Of a stretch of DNA of 64,000 nucleotides, positions 21,200-32,029 are shown piece by piece (within the stretch, counting starts at the first letter, position 1; every line of letters starts with the position of its first letter). The notes below the pieces were generated by a model that did not search any database, had not been told where the DNA came from, and saw only the letters and a list, made by a program, of their open reading frames with translations. The translations under genes and the position numbers were made by a program. This stretch comes from Tetrapyrgos nigripes (Eukaryota > Basidiomycota > Agaricomycetes > Agaricales > Campanellaceae): NCBI GenBank assembly GCA_013368315.1, contig JAACJM010000109.1:124001-188000 (forward strand), written 5' to 3'.

Positions 21200-21983
21200 G
21201 GTCAATTGTTGTTACTGACTATTCAAGAAGGCAAAAACTTCCTTCCAAAAGTCGGGTACGAAGGACTATCTCAAGAAGAATCTCCACAGGTAGCGTGCTA
21301 TCAACGTAAATTCCTTGTACAGGGTAAGATTTTTGCATTACCGTCTTCATCGTCCATCAGGAAGCCTGCCGCTTGTTGGCGCTTGCTCAAGCGAAAAAAG
21401 CCGTTCAAAGCTCGCCAGCTCGCCAGCCACCGGCCACGTCAAATTTCCCGCAAGTTCAAAAATTCGGCAGTCACCACGCTTTGTACGGTCCAGGATTGCA
21501 CCTCCCGTCTCTTCAAAACATGTTTTTATATCGTAAGGAAACTTTTGAAAGTCCTAACTTGACATAATGAGTGCAGGGGACGCACCGAGAAATCGGATTT
21601 TTGGTGCCAAATCGTCGCAACAAGCGGAAAGCGATAAAAAGCCGGAAAAGCCTGCCGGCTAGCTTACCCATTTCCTGGTGACTCCTTCCGGTCCGACTAA
21701 CGCTTGAGCCATATTCAGTAAAGCGTGTCTCGGTACTTATCAGGTCCCCGTTATACCTTCTGAGTGAGTAACAGTCCGGGACCGTCGCAACAAGAGCTAT
21801 TTTTGCTGGAGAATCTGAAGGAGCAATTGTTTGAAAAGTTAGCACCTGGTCCACTGGCGGAACTACTCGCACCTCCGAATAATGAGGTTGAAGTCAATGG
21901 CTCATAGGGTGTGATGGGACGTATGACAGAAAAGTACAGTTGACGACTCACAACTACTTAGCCTAAGAACATTGAGCTAAACT
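21200..21983. other. Intergenic, no gene seen
   Basis: About 780 bp between the siderophore synthetase promoter and the 3' end of the F-box gene. It carries GC-rich short inverted words around 21,370-21,440 and 21,640-21,665 (CCGGAAAAGCCTGCCGG) but no gene-like frame. Confidence 0.4.
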
Positions 21984-23844
21984 TTAATTTTCTTCTTCCA
22001 AAGCTTGTACTAACGCCCTCCTTTCCCCATCTCGGTCCTCATCGCTAAACAAAGCCCTCAGACATCCTTCATAGTCCGAGTACAAATCAGTGACCCCATA
22101 ATCAAACATTGCTTGGAGCTCGTCTTTGATATTTTCTACGCAGTCCAGGTTGACGTGTGGTTTCCACGGCATCCATTCAGAGGCTTGAGACTCTCCCGGT
22201 GTAGAAGGCGAGCCCGAGTCTCCTGGCGCAGTAATCCCACACTCTGCACCTGGGCTACTGCTTTGGGCATTTGCACTAGCATCCGGCAACGGTCCGCCTC
22301 CTTCCCGCGTGGTTTGAGGTTCCCTTCTCCACACCACAGGCTCTCCACAGGAAAACTCCCTCAGACTCTGTAAACAACTCGGCCCTTTAGATAACGCTTT
22401 CACTCCCTCAACCTGCCACTTTAAATCCAACTCGCTGTAGCGATAATCGAGGAAGCCAAGGAATTGCATGGATCGGGGATCTCGAGGCATAGACGTGACA
22501 GTAAGTGACTGAAGGGAGTAGCTCGACGTAGACGAGGGAGAAAACGAAGGCCAATGAGATGCCAAAAGTGTAAGGAAGCTCTGATTTGAGGTGAAGGACT
22601 TAGCCATTGGGAAATGCGAGACACAATGCATCACCTACCGACGTGCTGGCCATGCTAACGTCTACAACGCCCAAACGCTTCAGATTGGGAAACCATTCTC
22701 CAAGATTCCACTGCAGGTACTGGTCAATCCTTATGTTCAGCTCTTCGACACCTGGAAGCGGTACTGATTCGCCGTCTTTTCCTCGCAGGTAGTCGAAAGG
22801 AATATTCGTGACGGGTATGTAACAAAGAGAGCGGAGGTTGTCATGACCATAATACGACGATAGGTCAAGCTTCCGTAGAATATGGCGAGGACTTCCTCGT
22901 GTCAATAGAAGGGTGAAAAATGGGAGAAAACCAGGAGGGATTTGAAGGACCGTGAGGTTAGGGAGTGAGGTACGAGGGAGGGCCAATCCGCGCAGTTCTC
23001 GAAGATCCTTCTCTGGATCGTCATAGACGGAGCGTAAGCTATTGCAAGTAATTCCCGTGATGAAAAGCTGCTCGAGGTGATGGGCTTGTGGAAGGACTTT
23101 GAAGAGTAGGGGAATTTCGTCAATATGGAGTGAGTTGGAGAGAGAAAGGGAAAAAAGTCTCTGGGCCATCTGTGGAGTACTGTCGAGCGCAGTGAGCAGC
23201 TGCTCCGGTGTGTCACCGTGAGGTGATGCTTGGGAAAACATGTGTATCCTCAACTCTCGTCCATTTTCGTCCAAATTCTGGTTTTCTGTCGCATCAGTAA
23301 TCCTCAACCAAGCCATACGTAGGCTTTCCGCCCGAAAAGGACTGTTATCTATGGCGATATGCCTAGGAAAAATTTGCTTTCCCATTACATCGAAGAACCT
23401 CTCGTCAACTTCAAAACAATGACAGAAGCTGATCGTTTCCAAGCCTTTAAGCCTTCCCAAAGCGCGAGCGTAGATGTCGGTAACGCTGTCAATGACGTTG
23501 GTATTGGACCAGTCGAGAAACTGAACATCCTTGACATGAAGGAGCCATGGCGGGTTGTATGAAGGCGTGTTTGCTAGCATGGTACACATCTCTCGCAAGT
23601 TGAATAGCTCTTTTCCACTGACTGAATCGTACCAATTGTCTTCGAAGACAAGCTTTCTGAAGACAAGCGGGGAAAGCAGAATGTAGAGCGAAGTATTGCA
23701 GGAAGCCAAGGACATGATACTAGACTGAACCCCATCACCTTCTTGCCTTTCAAGTAGCTCCAGGTGGTGAGCAATCTCGAGGATTATATCGATTGGGTTA
23801 TCGAGAAAGGTTACATTTGGGGAAGTAACCGGCGAAGATGACAT
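21984..23844 (-). CDS. F-box / LRR-like protein, two coding exons
   Basis: Exons 23,844-22,639 and 22,580-21,984, separated by a 58-nt intron (GTAGGT...CAG) in phase 0, give 600 residues. The N-terminus after MSSSPVTSPNVTFLDNPIDI is an F-box-like helix set (IILEIAHHLELLE ... LASCNTSLYILLSPLVFRKL), which would bind Skp1 in an SCF ubiquitin ligase. The middle has irregular leucine-rich segments (LRKLDLSSYY, LPNLTVLQIPPGF) typical of expanded agaricomycete F-box families. The C-terminal ~100 residues are acidic and Ser/Pro-rich. An intron-like GTGAGG...TTTTCAG stretch just upstream of the ATG suggests a spliced 5' leader; an in-frame ATG at 23,931 is less likely. Substrate unknown. Confidence 0.8.
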
Positions 23845-24273
23845 AGTTTCTGAAAAGAAGGAAACATAGATAAAATACTTCAATTGGAGAAGTATAGTCT
23901 CCTCACCAAAATATATGCAAGAGAAACGCAAAGGAGAGCAAGACGATGAGGTTACCGATGAAGGAGCGGTACGTTCACGTGACGTGATGATTTATTATGA
24001 AACTCCGGTCACGCATATTTCCAGTGCAAACTTAAATTTCGCCATTTTTGCTCCCCGGGTCTACTCCATATGAGACAGATTTGAGGCCGAACAGCCATAT
24101 AAAGCAGCTCCGGCGCCGAGCATAAATTCGACATTTATATTTGCCCAAAATCTTGACAAATATGCATTGCCGCCCAGTGCGTAACTGTCTCGTCGCGTCA
24201 CTGACCGCTTCTTAACCCAATGCCAGCACTGTTTCAATTTGCATAAGAAAGAGTATTTACAATTCCAAAAATG

Positions 24274-25374
24274 TCATTCTATCGTCCTTCCTGTCTGTTC
24301 TCTAAGCCATGAGCCAGCCCTAGTAGCTAGTAGCTTTTTCACTTCCTTTGGATCTGCCTCAAACCGCTCCAATTCCCTTCCTTCCTCGGTCATAGTGTCA
24401 TTGACCACCCATTTTATAAATTGCCCAGTATATTTCAGATCAACCCTTTGGATCCCAGTTACTTCTTTCAAATATTCGAGCCCTTGCATCAATCTCCTTC
24501 CATCTAATGGACATGCATAATCCACGAAAGCCTGAGCTTTCTGTACAATTCCCGCATCTTTCGGTGCTTTTGTGGCGGAGGATTTGACAGTGGAAAAAGT
24601 GTCGATTTTTGTCTTGAAATTCCAGAGGTTCCCTTCCGGTGCATCCACCATCGTCCAAACAATGCCTTCTCCAGTACCCCTCGCTACTGGTCCTTGCGGC
24701 AGCAAATACTTACTAACATTCACCGCAAATGGGCACTCCTTGCCTACTTCGTTTGTCAACTCATTCGTTATCTTTACCACCCGGTCCACCTCTTCCTTTT
24801 CTTTGAAATCCCTGATCCTAATCTCCCAGGTTGGTCCTATGTCGAACACATTGAATATTCGATGCTCCGGAAGTCCCACATTTCGATACTTTCGCATATC
24901 CTCTACCCATTTCCCGTCGATACAGATGTTGAATATTGCGAGAAACACCGGTAACTTCGTCAAAGCGACTCCGCTCTGGATACGTTGTCCAGCCCACTCC
25001 CCGGCTATGAAAATTTCCTTATATGAAGGATCACCACCTTGTAAACCCAAAATCTTCTCCACCAGCAGATGTAAAGGCTTCCCGTTGAGAAAAACGAATG
25101 CGCCTCCGTTGTCCGATTTTACTGAGAGAATGCGATTTCGAGATTGTATTTGGACTATTGGATAACCGGGATCTGCGGTTCGCCGAAAGACGATCGTGAG
25201 ATTTGTCCCATGAAGCTTGACGCTACCAAGGAATGTTCCTCCTTTAGGAGCAAGAAGAGAAGAGAGGTCAGGAACTGTAGCTTCGTATTCCGTAAGTGTG
25301 GTTATGGAATCGAGCATGCCAACGAAGGAAGGTGTTTGGGGATAACGAACGAATTGATCGCCTGTCGTGCTCAT
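24274..25374 (-). CDS. Rnl2-like RNA ligase (nucleotidyltransferase), intronless
   Basis: A 366-residue single-exon protein with all core motifs of the ATP-grasping ligase superfamily. Motif I is KLHGTN with the adenylated Lys53. Motif III/IIIa region is IFIAGEWAG (Glu126). Motif IV is GTGEGIVW (Glu236). Motif V is WNFKTK (Lys254, Lys256). The arrangement fits the T4 Rnl2/RNA-editing-ligase family, which seals nicks in RNA through an AMP-lysine intermediate. The region after motif V (about residues 270-366) is a helical C-terminal extension, as in Rnl2-type enzymes. No signal or mitochondrial presequence is obvious. Neighbouring host genes of this size have introns, whereas this one has none, so past acquisition from a virus, phage or bacterium is possible. 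It is not the canonical fungal tRNA ligase Trl1, which is much larger. Confidence 0.85.
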   Translation of the reverse strand: MSTTGDQFVRYPQTPSFVGMLDSITTLTEYEATVPDLSSLLAPKGGTFLGSVKLHGTNLTIVFRRTADPGYPIVQIQSRNRILSVKSDNGGAFVFLNGKPLHLLVEKILGLQGGDPSYKEIFIAGEWAGQRIQSGVALTKLPVFLAIFNICIDGKWVEDMRKYRNVGLPEHRIFNVFDIGPTWEIRIRDFKEKEEVDRVVKITNELTNEVGKECPFAVNVSKYLLPQGPVARGTGEGIVWTMVDAPEGNLWNFKTKIDTFSTVKSSATKAPKDAGIVQKAQAFVDYACPLDGRRLMQGLEYLKEVTGIQRVDLKYTGQFIKWVVNDTMTEEGRELERFEADPKEVKKLLATRAGSWLREQTGRTIE

Positions 25375-25486
25375 GGCTATAGGTGTGCGCTGTGGGAGGT
25401 TGAATGTTGAACTACCGAGAATCTCTGCGGCTTTTATACGGATGCGAAATGACTCGTGGTCGATTGCCGCCTTCGGCGATCCGTTT

Positions 25487-25660
25487 AGGGGCTATGCGCG
25501 CCAGCGGTCAACGCGTTGCTTGCTGCATCCTGACTCAAACTGATCAGTACTTAGCGATTAGGGGCTATGCGCGCCAGCGGTTAATGCATTGCTTGATATT
25601 ATGTATGCATACAGACTCAAAATGTGAAGTGCTTGAGCATTCGTGATTCATTAGCCTGGC
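25487..25660 (+). repeat. Short direct repeats upstream of the RNA ligase gene
   Basis: TTAGGGGCTATGCGCGCCAG with following GCGGT(C/T)AA(C/T)GC(G/A)TTGCTTG occurs at about 25,487-25,525 and again at about 25,558-25,597, 71 bp apart; a decayed third copy (GGCTATGCACGCCA) follows near 25,655. They lie between the divergent end of the ligase promoter and the Acr3 3' end. Confidence 0.7.
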
Positions 25661-25767
25661 TATGCACGCCAATCAGTACAACATGGCATTTGTACAACGT
25701 AGTCTTGTAAAGCAACGCTATGAGTTCAGTATGTATACCTCGACGGGAACAGAGCACAAATCTACAC

Positions 25768-27358
25768 CTAGGCATCCCTCTGAGCATGAGTTCCGCTCTT
25801 CATCTCCTGATCCACCCGCTCTGAGTCGACAGCACGCTCAGAATAATGCACTCTACTGTGGTTCTTTTCAACACCATCATTGTGCCGATAAATCCTGCCT
25901 CCTAACCAAAGTGCAACCCGCGTCAACGCCAACAATACCGGTACTTCAACGAGAGGACCTATGGTCGCTGCTAGAGCTTGGTCCGAGCCTACACCGTATG
26001 TAGCAATAGCTATTGCAATGGCTAATTCCTATCTCGGATAATAGGTACCGGCAAGAATAAAGGAGAGTCGAAACTTACGAAATTATTGCTTCCAGCTGTG
26101 AATGCCTGGACGACAGCCATGTCGTAGGAGAATGATTTGGAACGGTCAGATACAGGGTCTCCGCTTTTTGGTGATTTCTCCCTCTTGTAAAGCCAGAAGA
26201 TGAAGGCGAAAGCAGACGTCCACATAACGACAAAGTAGAGGATCATCGGAACGAATACTCGAAACACCGGACCTTTTAATGCATTTTCATCAGTAACGAA
26301 TAGGCTCATACGCTGGAATACACACTCACCTAGATTATGAACGATGTTCTTTCCCTGATATGCGAACATTACGATAATAGTGTACAGAAGACCAATCAGA
26401 GCCAGCGGAGAGAACCAAGGCAGAAATTTTTTGTATAAGAAAGACCTGGATGTGAGATACCAGACGCTGTATCGGGTTATTACACCAGCGACGAGAGGAA
26501 TACCAAGATACTGTTTTCATGTCATTAGTTTTCCCGTTTTTCCACCATAATTTTTGAGTGAGAGAAAGACTTACGATCAAAACAGATACTGCAACATCTC
26601 CATAAGCAACCCTGATCGCCTCGTCACCTTCTCCTCCCCGATAATATTGACAAATAGGACGGCATATGGCGAATATAAGACAATCTGCAGTACGGAATTA
26701 ATCACCACCAGGACGGCACAGAACTCCCTGTCTCCTCGAGCGATTTCGTTCCAAATCATGACCATTGCTATGCATCGTGCCAAGCCTACGAGGATTACAC
26801 CTGTCCTATAAGTGGGTAAATCAGGAAGGGTAGCCCATGCTAACGCCAGCATGATAAGAGGTCCAATAATCCAGTTGAGGAGCAGAGATATGAGGAGATG
26901 AATGTAGATTTTCCGTGAGGAAAATAAATTCGGGAGACATTCGTATTGTATTTTGGTGAGGACAGGCCACATCATCACGAGGAGACCCACAGCAATTGCT
27001 GCGAACAATTAGGTCTTGAGTCAGAAAAACAATATAGAAACAGCCGTGACACTCACGAACAGAAACATTCTTAAATCTAACGGTATCAAAGGCACTTTGG
27101 ACGTCTGGTACAAAATTGCCAATGACAACTCCGAGGATCATAAAAACCAGGATGATAGGAGTCAGAAGGCGATCTTGAAAACTGAGCTTTTGGAATACGT
27201 TTGGTTTAACTGCATGCGAAAAAAAATCAGATGTATAACATCCTAACGTTAACCTCGCTCCAACCTCGCCGCTACGACTTACCTGGACCGATCTTCGTTT
27301 CGGGCGTATTTCCATTGACAGCTGTTGTTACCGTAGACTCAGCTTCCCCAGGAGGCAT
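25768..27358 (-). CDS. ACR3: Acr3-type arsenite permease, with one-base deletion in exon 3
   Basis: Plasma-membrane arsenite efflux carrier of the Acr3 family. Exons: 27,358-27,283; 27,209-27,057; 26,998-26,575; 26,510-26,330; 26,272-26,079; 26,028-25,768. Motifs: [39 protein letters not shown] (with the conserved Cys), [34 protein letters not shown] and [12 protein letters not shown]. Exons total 1,289 nt, one short of 1,290. Exon 3 reads correctly through VNIIG and again, one frame over, from [15 protein letters not shown], so a base is missing in the CCCC run near 26,637 (GGGG on the coding strand). As written the frame stops after EMLQYLF. An upstream in-frame ATG at 27,469 would add 37 residues. 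No arsenate reductase or regulator is adjacent. Confidence 0.85.
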
Positions 27359-27469
27359 CTTAGAGCTCCACGTCAGCTCGTAGAGTGGGAGTAGGGGAAT
27401 AAGAAGCCTCTGATTGGAAAGCTGAGAATGTTTTTTTTCTTCGGCAGATGCCGTGATTGACCAAGACAT

Positions 27470-28143
27470 CTTATGAGCGGAGTTTGAATTCTGAAGAAAC
27501 GCCTGGTCTCGAGAAAAACGGACTGGAAGCGAGCCTGCAGGTCAATTGATGGCAGCCACCTGCCATGAAAATTCCAGAATGATTATTTCAGAACCATTGG
27601 CATGGCTTTGGAAAAATTAGTGCGTGATGAGCATCGCTATAGCGTAATGCTTGGAAATCATATGGAGCGTTTTCACAGTCTCGTCCAGACCTAGAATGTT
27701 TGCAACTCGTTGCCACTCCCAATGGGCGCCACTACTTTGTGTAAGTTCTGCTGCAACCCCAAGAATGAGACGATCACAGGTATTTGAAGGTAGATACGTA
27801 GCGAGGCCTAGCGAGACATGACCTATGTAGTAACTGCTAAGCACTGAAGCTCGCGCAACGACGCGCATCATACTTACCGGCGGTAAGTCGAAGGTTCAGG
27901 GTCGTTTATATATATTCCCATTTGGTCGTTTTCTCCTTTTTCTTTTCAGGCTAAACTGCTCCATGGAGAGTTGAAGAGCCTCGCTCGATAGCACTTAATA
28001 CTGAACTACTTTGCGATTTGTCCCTCGGCACCGGAACTATCGTCATCATCGCTGACCCATGCTGGCTGCCTTAGGAGTAATCGTGGGAAGAAGCTTTTTG
28101 CACCGCTACATCCACTGTTAGTGTCCTCCACTGCAACCCAGCT
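27470..28143. other. Divergent intergenic region between ACR3 and the Myb gene
   Basis: About 670 bp between the start of the Acr3 gene (minus) and the Myb gene (plus). It should contain both promoters. A TATATATA run near 27,906-27,912 is the only promoter-like word I can point to. No gene-like frame. Confidence 0.4.
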
Positions 28144-29948
28144 ATGTACTTACAGCGGCAACTCAACACATCGAGTACAAGTATCTCAGAAACAATTCCG
28201 TCGCTCCCTTGTCGTTATCTCAGTATGGCAGGCGTGCAGCTTTATAGTACCCGTGGGTTCAATGATACCTTCGTCTTGGTAGGGTCATTGAATACATTTG
28301 CGGATGAATGCACCGGTCGTTCTCTTTTTAGCATTGTTACAAATCTGCATGGGCCCACTTCTTCCCCCGATGTTTTGAGCATCTCTTCACGGCCATTTAT
28401 TAAAGGGGGTATCTCGATTCGTACGCGGTATGATTTATAGTGGTCATCAAACCTAATGGTTCTCCTTTCATCATCCTACATGAACTCCCCCTGCGCAGGT
28501 AGAGAACGACGAGCATGGTCGGCACACGAAGACCAGCTACTCCGTCGAGCTGTTGAACTTGGTAGGTGCCAAAGCATCCTCTAGCCTGTTCTGGACTGAC
28601 GGACGTACTGACACCCTGCAGAAGACCCCGCCAATTCCAATCCCTCCAAGTGGCACGCCATCTCAAAACACGTTCCCAATCGCACGAATAAAGATTGTAG
28701 AAAACGTTGGTTTGCAAAGATGGCTTCCGACGTGGTAAAGGGTGGATGGTCTCCAGAAGAGGATGATAGGCTAGTCAAAGCTATCGACAAATACGGAACT
28801 AGGTGTGTTGCCTCATGTTTTGCATGATAATCAAGGGTTAATGGCGACGTCGGTAGATGGTCAATGGTAGCATCATTGGTTCTAACACGCAACAGTGATC
28901 GTGAGCCTTTGAACGTTTACCTCTTCGTCTGTCACTAATTCAATCTTTTCTCAGAGTGTGCCAAACGCTGGACGGATACTTTGAACCCCTCTATTGATCG
29001 AACAAGCTGGACACCTGAAGCTGTTGGTCTGCTTACACGTTTTGTCACTTCTTTTCTGATCGCCATTTCTTAGGATGCCTTGCTGATAAAAGCGGTTGAA
29101 GAACACGGGAAGTTCTGGACGAAAATAGTCAAGACATACTTTCCAGGGAGGACCGGACTTTCCGCCAAGAATCGGTACGCATGTCCGGTTTCGTCGAGGA
29201 TCAGTATGCTTAATTATACGATAGCTATAACAGTATCACTCGCTTCAAGACGGACTCCCGTGTAGGTCGGCGGCAAACCTCATCTACTCCAGTGTCGCTT
29301 CGCGTTCGCTATCCTTCGGAAAGCTTGTCATCATCTTCATCGAGCTCTTCCCCTGTGACACCCTCAGCGACCGTCTCCGATATTTCCAGAACAAACCTTG
29401 TAACATCAGCTGAGTTGCCATTGCAATCGGACTCACACCAATGGTCGTCTTACAATAGCTCCGCGAGAGCGGAACAATCTCTATTCGAGGAGCGTTGCTC
29501 CGCATTACTGCCGTTTCAGAACCCCTACCAAAGTCTTCATACTTCCCAACCCCATTTACCAGCCTATCAGTCATCAACTACCTATCGTCCGGTCGGCGAG
29601 GACGCGTCCGGGTGTGCTCACCTTTGCGACACTTTCCTCCTCGGCGCCGCTTCGTCTCACGGTTTAAATGATTTAAACGTCAGGTCAATTGCAAGTTTTG
29701 ATCAGCGAAATGACAGCGTTCTCGCAATCAAGAATTGTGGTTATCCTGACGTGTATATGCCGAGTTGTCACGAAATTCGGCGTCCGAATCCATCACTTGC
29801 TCCTTTCCCTCTTTCCCTGACTGACCCTTCGAGTTCAGTGATCGACCCAAGGCTAGTTATTGCAAATCAGAGGGATTCATACCAATACTTTGAATCTTCA
29901 ACGAAGTTCGATATGCATGGCTCGTCCTGGAGCGGATATGGCCTTTAG
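28144..29948 (+). CDS. Three-repeat Myb-type DNA-binding protein
   Basis: Exons 28,144-28,420; 28,499-28,561; 28,622-28,802; 28,857-28,900; 28,955-29,022; 29,074-29,174; 29,234-29,948, all joining in phase. Three Myb/SANT repeats follow one another: RRAWSAHEDQLLRRAVEL...CRKRW, KGGWSPEEDDRLVKAI...RNSDQCAKRW, and RTSWTPEADALLIKAV...LSAKNR, so it belongs with c-Myb/Bas1-like nuclear factors. The last exon is a long Ser-rich tail without known domains, probably regulatory. The start is uncertain: ATG 28,144 or ATG 28,225 (MAGVQLYSTRGF) both fit. The 60-90 residues before the first repeat are unrecognised and exon 1 is the weakest part of the model. Confidence 0.8.
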
Positions 29949-32029
29949 CCTCAATCGTTCAGTTCAATCGCATCTTCGAATACCCTTGTAAAAGATGAGC
30001 GCGGACCTCGGAAAAACCGTATGTTAATGATCTTTATATGCTGCGCTGACAACTAAGTGTTTCTATAGCCGCTTGTAATTGTTACATAGCTCCTTTTCCT
30101 CCAAAATATAGACCCCTTCAATTCCTTCTCACTGCGTTTCACTCGAGCTATTTGATGCGTTGTAGACATCTCGGTATGGTACTTTGTACTCTCTGTATTC
30201 CCTGATTCCCTTCGCCTTTACCTTGTATTTGTGACCTATCTTAGAGCTTCAGCGCCCCGTCTGTTTCTGTTATCCCGCAAGAGACTGATATTTTTGACTA
30301 CTAGTAGACATAATGCATTTATAGATCCCGCTTCTCTTGCTACGGACTACAATGTGCCAACTATATCCGAGTCTCCGACTCGGACTTGACCAGTAACGAC
30401 TCTCATGAATTCCTTCTCTTACGTTCAAGGAAGTGCTTCAGGTCTGGACTTTACATTGCACCGTTTCCTTAGTAGTCATTAGGGGCCTTTGACACTGCGT
30501 CCTCGTGCATAAATATACTTGACGGTCTTCAACTTGAAGTTTCCATCAAAGCGGATGCTCAAGTTGTCTCATATCTTTTGACTCACTCAGTCGTGTACTG
30601 ATGTCGCCATTGTAGACTACGCATCTACTATCCTATAGCCGCCCATGCCCATGAACAGTCATGATTGTCCGTCCTTTCCTTCTCACGCAGACTACTTACT
30701 TTGTACTTCGAATGGAGTAAGATCTTGCCTTTCCGATTCACCCCTTTCCTTGGCAAAGATGCCGGCGGGAAGGTTTGATTCTCTCCACTGGCAGGCAACT
30801 GCTGTTCCCAGGTACCTCACGAAGATCCATCAGAACTTGGAAGATCATGAGTCAAGCCTCTGCTGAGGCCAGATTTTGCGGGGGTATTGCGTATGTGGAT
30901 ATTACGCATCAAAGGAACGGGAATTAAGCCTTAAGGTCATGAACACGTTCTTCTCACTCACGCAAAGGGGGATATCGCTGGACAGGAAAGAAAGAAAAAA
31001 AGGCGTGACTGCTGCCGCGAACTTACTCTACCGAACACTTGGTCTGTAAATACTATTTCTGCGTGGCGCATGTTCCAGTCGTATTAATTTCAATCCAACG
31101 GAGTCTACGCCTATTGTGTTTCCCATAATTAAAGCCGCGGTCTTCATTTGAAGAAGCTTAGTCCAATGTGTTAATGGGTGCTAGCTTTACATGGATGCAT
31201 AGGCTGGAACAGGCCGCCGCTGTCCATATTCGTATCAAATACTGAAGGAAAATGAGGTCCTAAAAAGACGGACTCTTTCCCAGTGCTCTGTGAAAACCCT
31301 ATTAATAGACCTTTTGACATCAGGATGTCATTCAGAACCAATTCAGAGCACGAGAACACGGTGATTGCCATGATGCCTGGGAAAAGTGTACGCTTGCCAG
31401 AACGAGACGTTCGCACGCCGAAAGGACAAAAATATCCGCTCGACGGATAGATGACATTATTGTACTGATATAAGATGTTTCTGTACAAAAATGTGTTTCT
31501 GTACGCCTTTCTGCCGAGCGGATATTTTTGTGTTTTCGGCGTGTCGAGAAGTTCTATTCAACTTCTTGGCTGTATCGGCAACGAACTCAGTTATGGCCAA
31601 ATTTCAGCGGATGCGGTGACTTTTGACGATGACACGTCCAGTACGCGCCAAGCACTCTTTCAGTCAGATGTGATGGATCATCTCAGTGAGGGATTGAATA
31701 CTTAGGAAAGTACTCATGATTTCGGATAGAGATGCCCAATAGATCGGACTTACTGAGCTAGGTACGAGCTTGCAGACGGTTGTCCTTCAATTTTATAAAG
31801 ACTTTCCCGCGAGGTCGGCAAGCCCACTGGAATCTAGTAAAGATCAATTCCTTTCATCTGCAACGCGATAAATGATAGTCTTCCAACCAATTTTTTGAAG
31901 TTCCAACGTTTGCCACCAGCGTTATGATGGCGTGGGAGCACCACGTGTTTATTGCGTGATCATGATATCATGTTGGCGCTGGCCAGGCACGCGTTCTTCT
32001 GCTCCTCCCCCCCACTTCGGTGCTCTGAG
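29949..32029. other. Intergenic region with a long hairpin
   Basis: About 2 kb between two plus-strand genes. It holds the Myb 3' UTR and the F-box promoter. The frames at 30,645-30,866 and 31,171-31,488 have no recognisable domain. The one clear structure is the inverted repeat at 31,410-31,547. Confidence 0.4.
31410..31547. repeat. Inverted repeat, ~36-bp arms, ~65-bp loop
   Basis: Left arm about 31,410-31,446, right arm about 31,511-31,547. Both contain the word AAAAATATCCGCTCG (or its complement) and CGCACGCCGAAA / TTTCGGCGTG. Only a few positions mismatch. The loop has a repeated GTTTCTGTAC word. This could be a foldback element or a small non-autonomous transposon; no target duplication is evident. 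Confidence 0.7.

Noticed and set aside
18872..27358. A metal-handling gene cluster (siderophore synthetase plus Acr3)
   Set aside because: They are separated by unrelated F-box and RNA ligase genes, have their own promoters, and no shared regulatory motif is visible.
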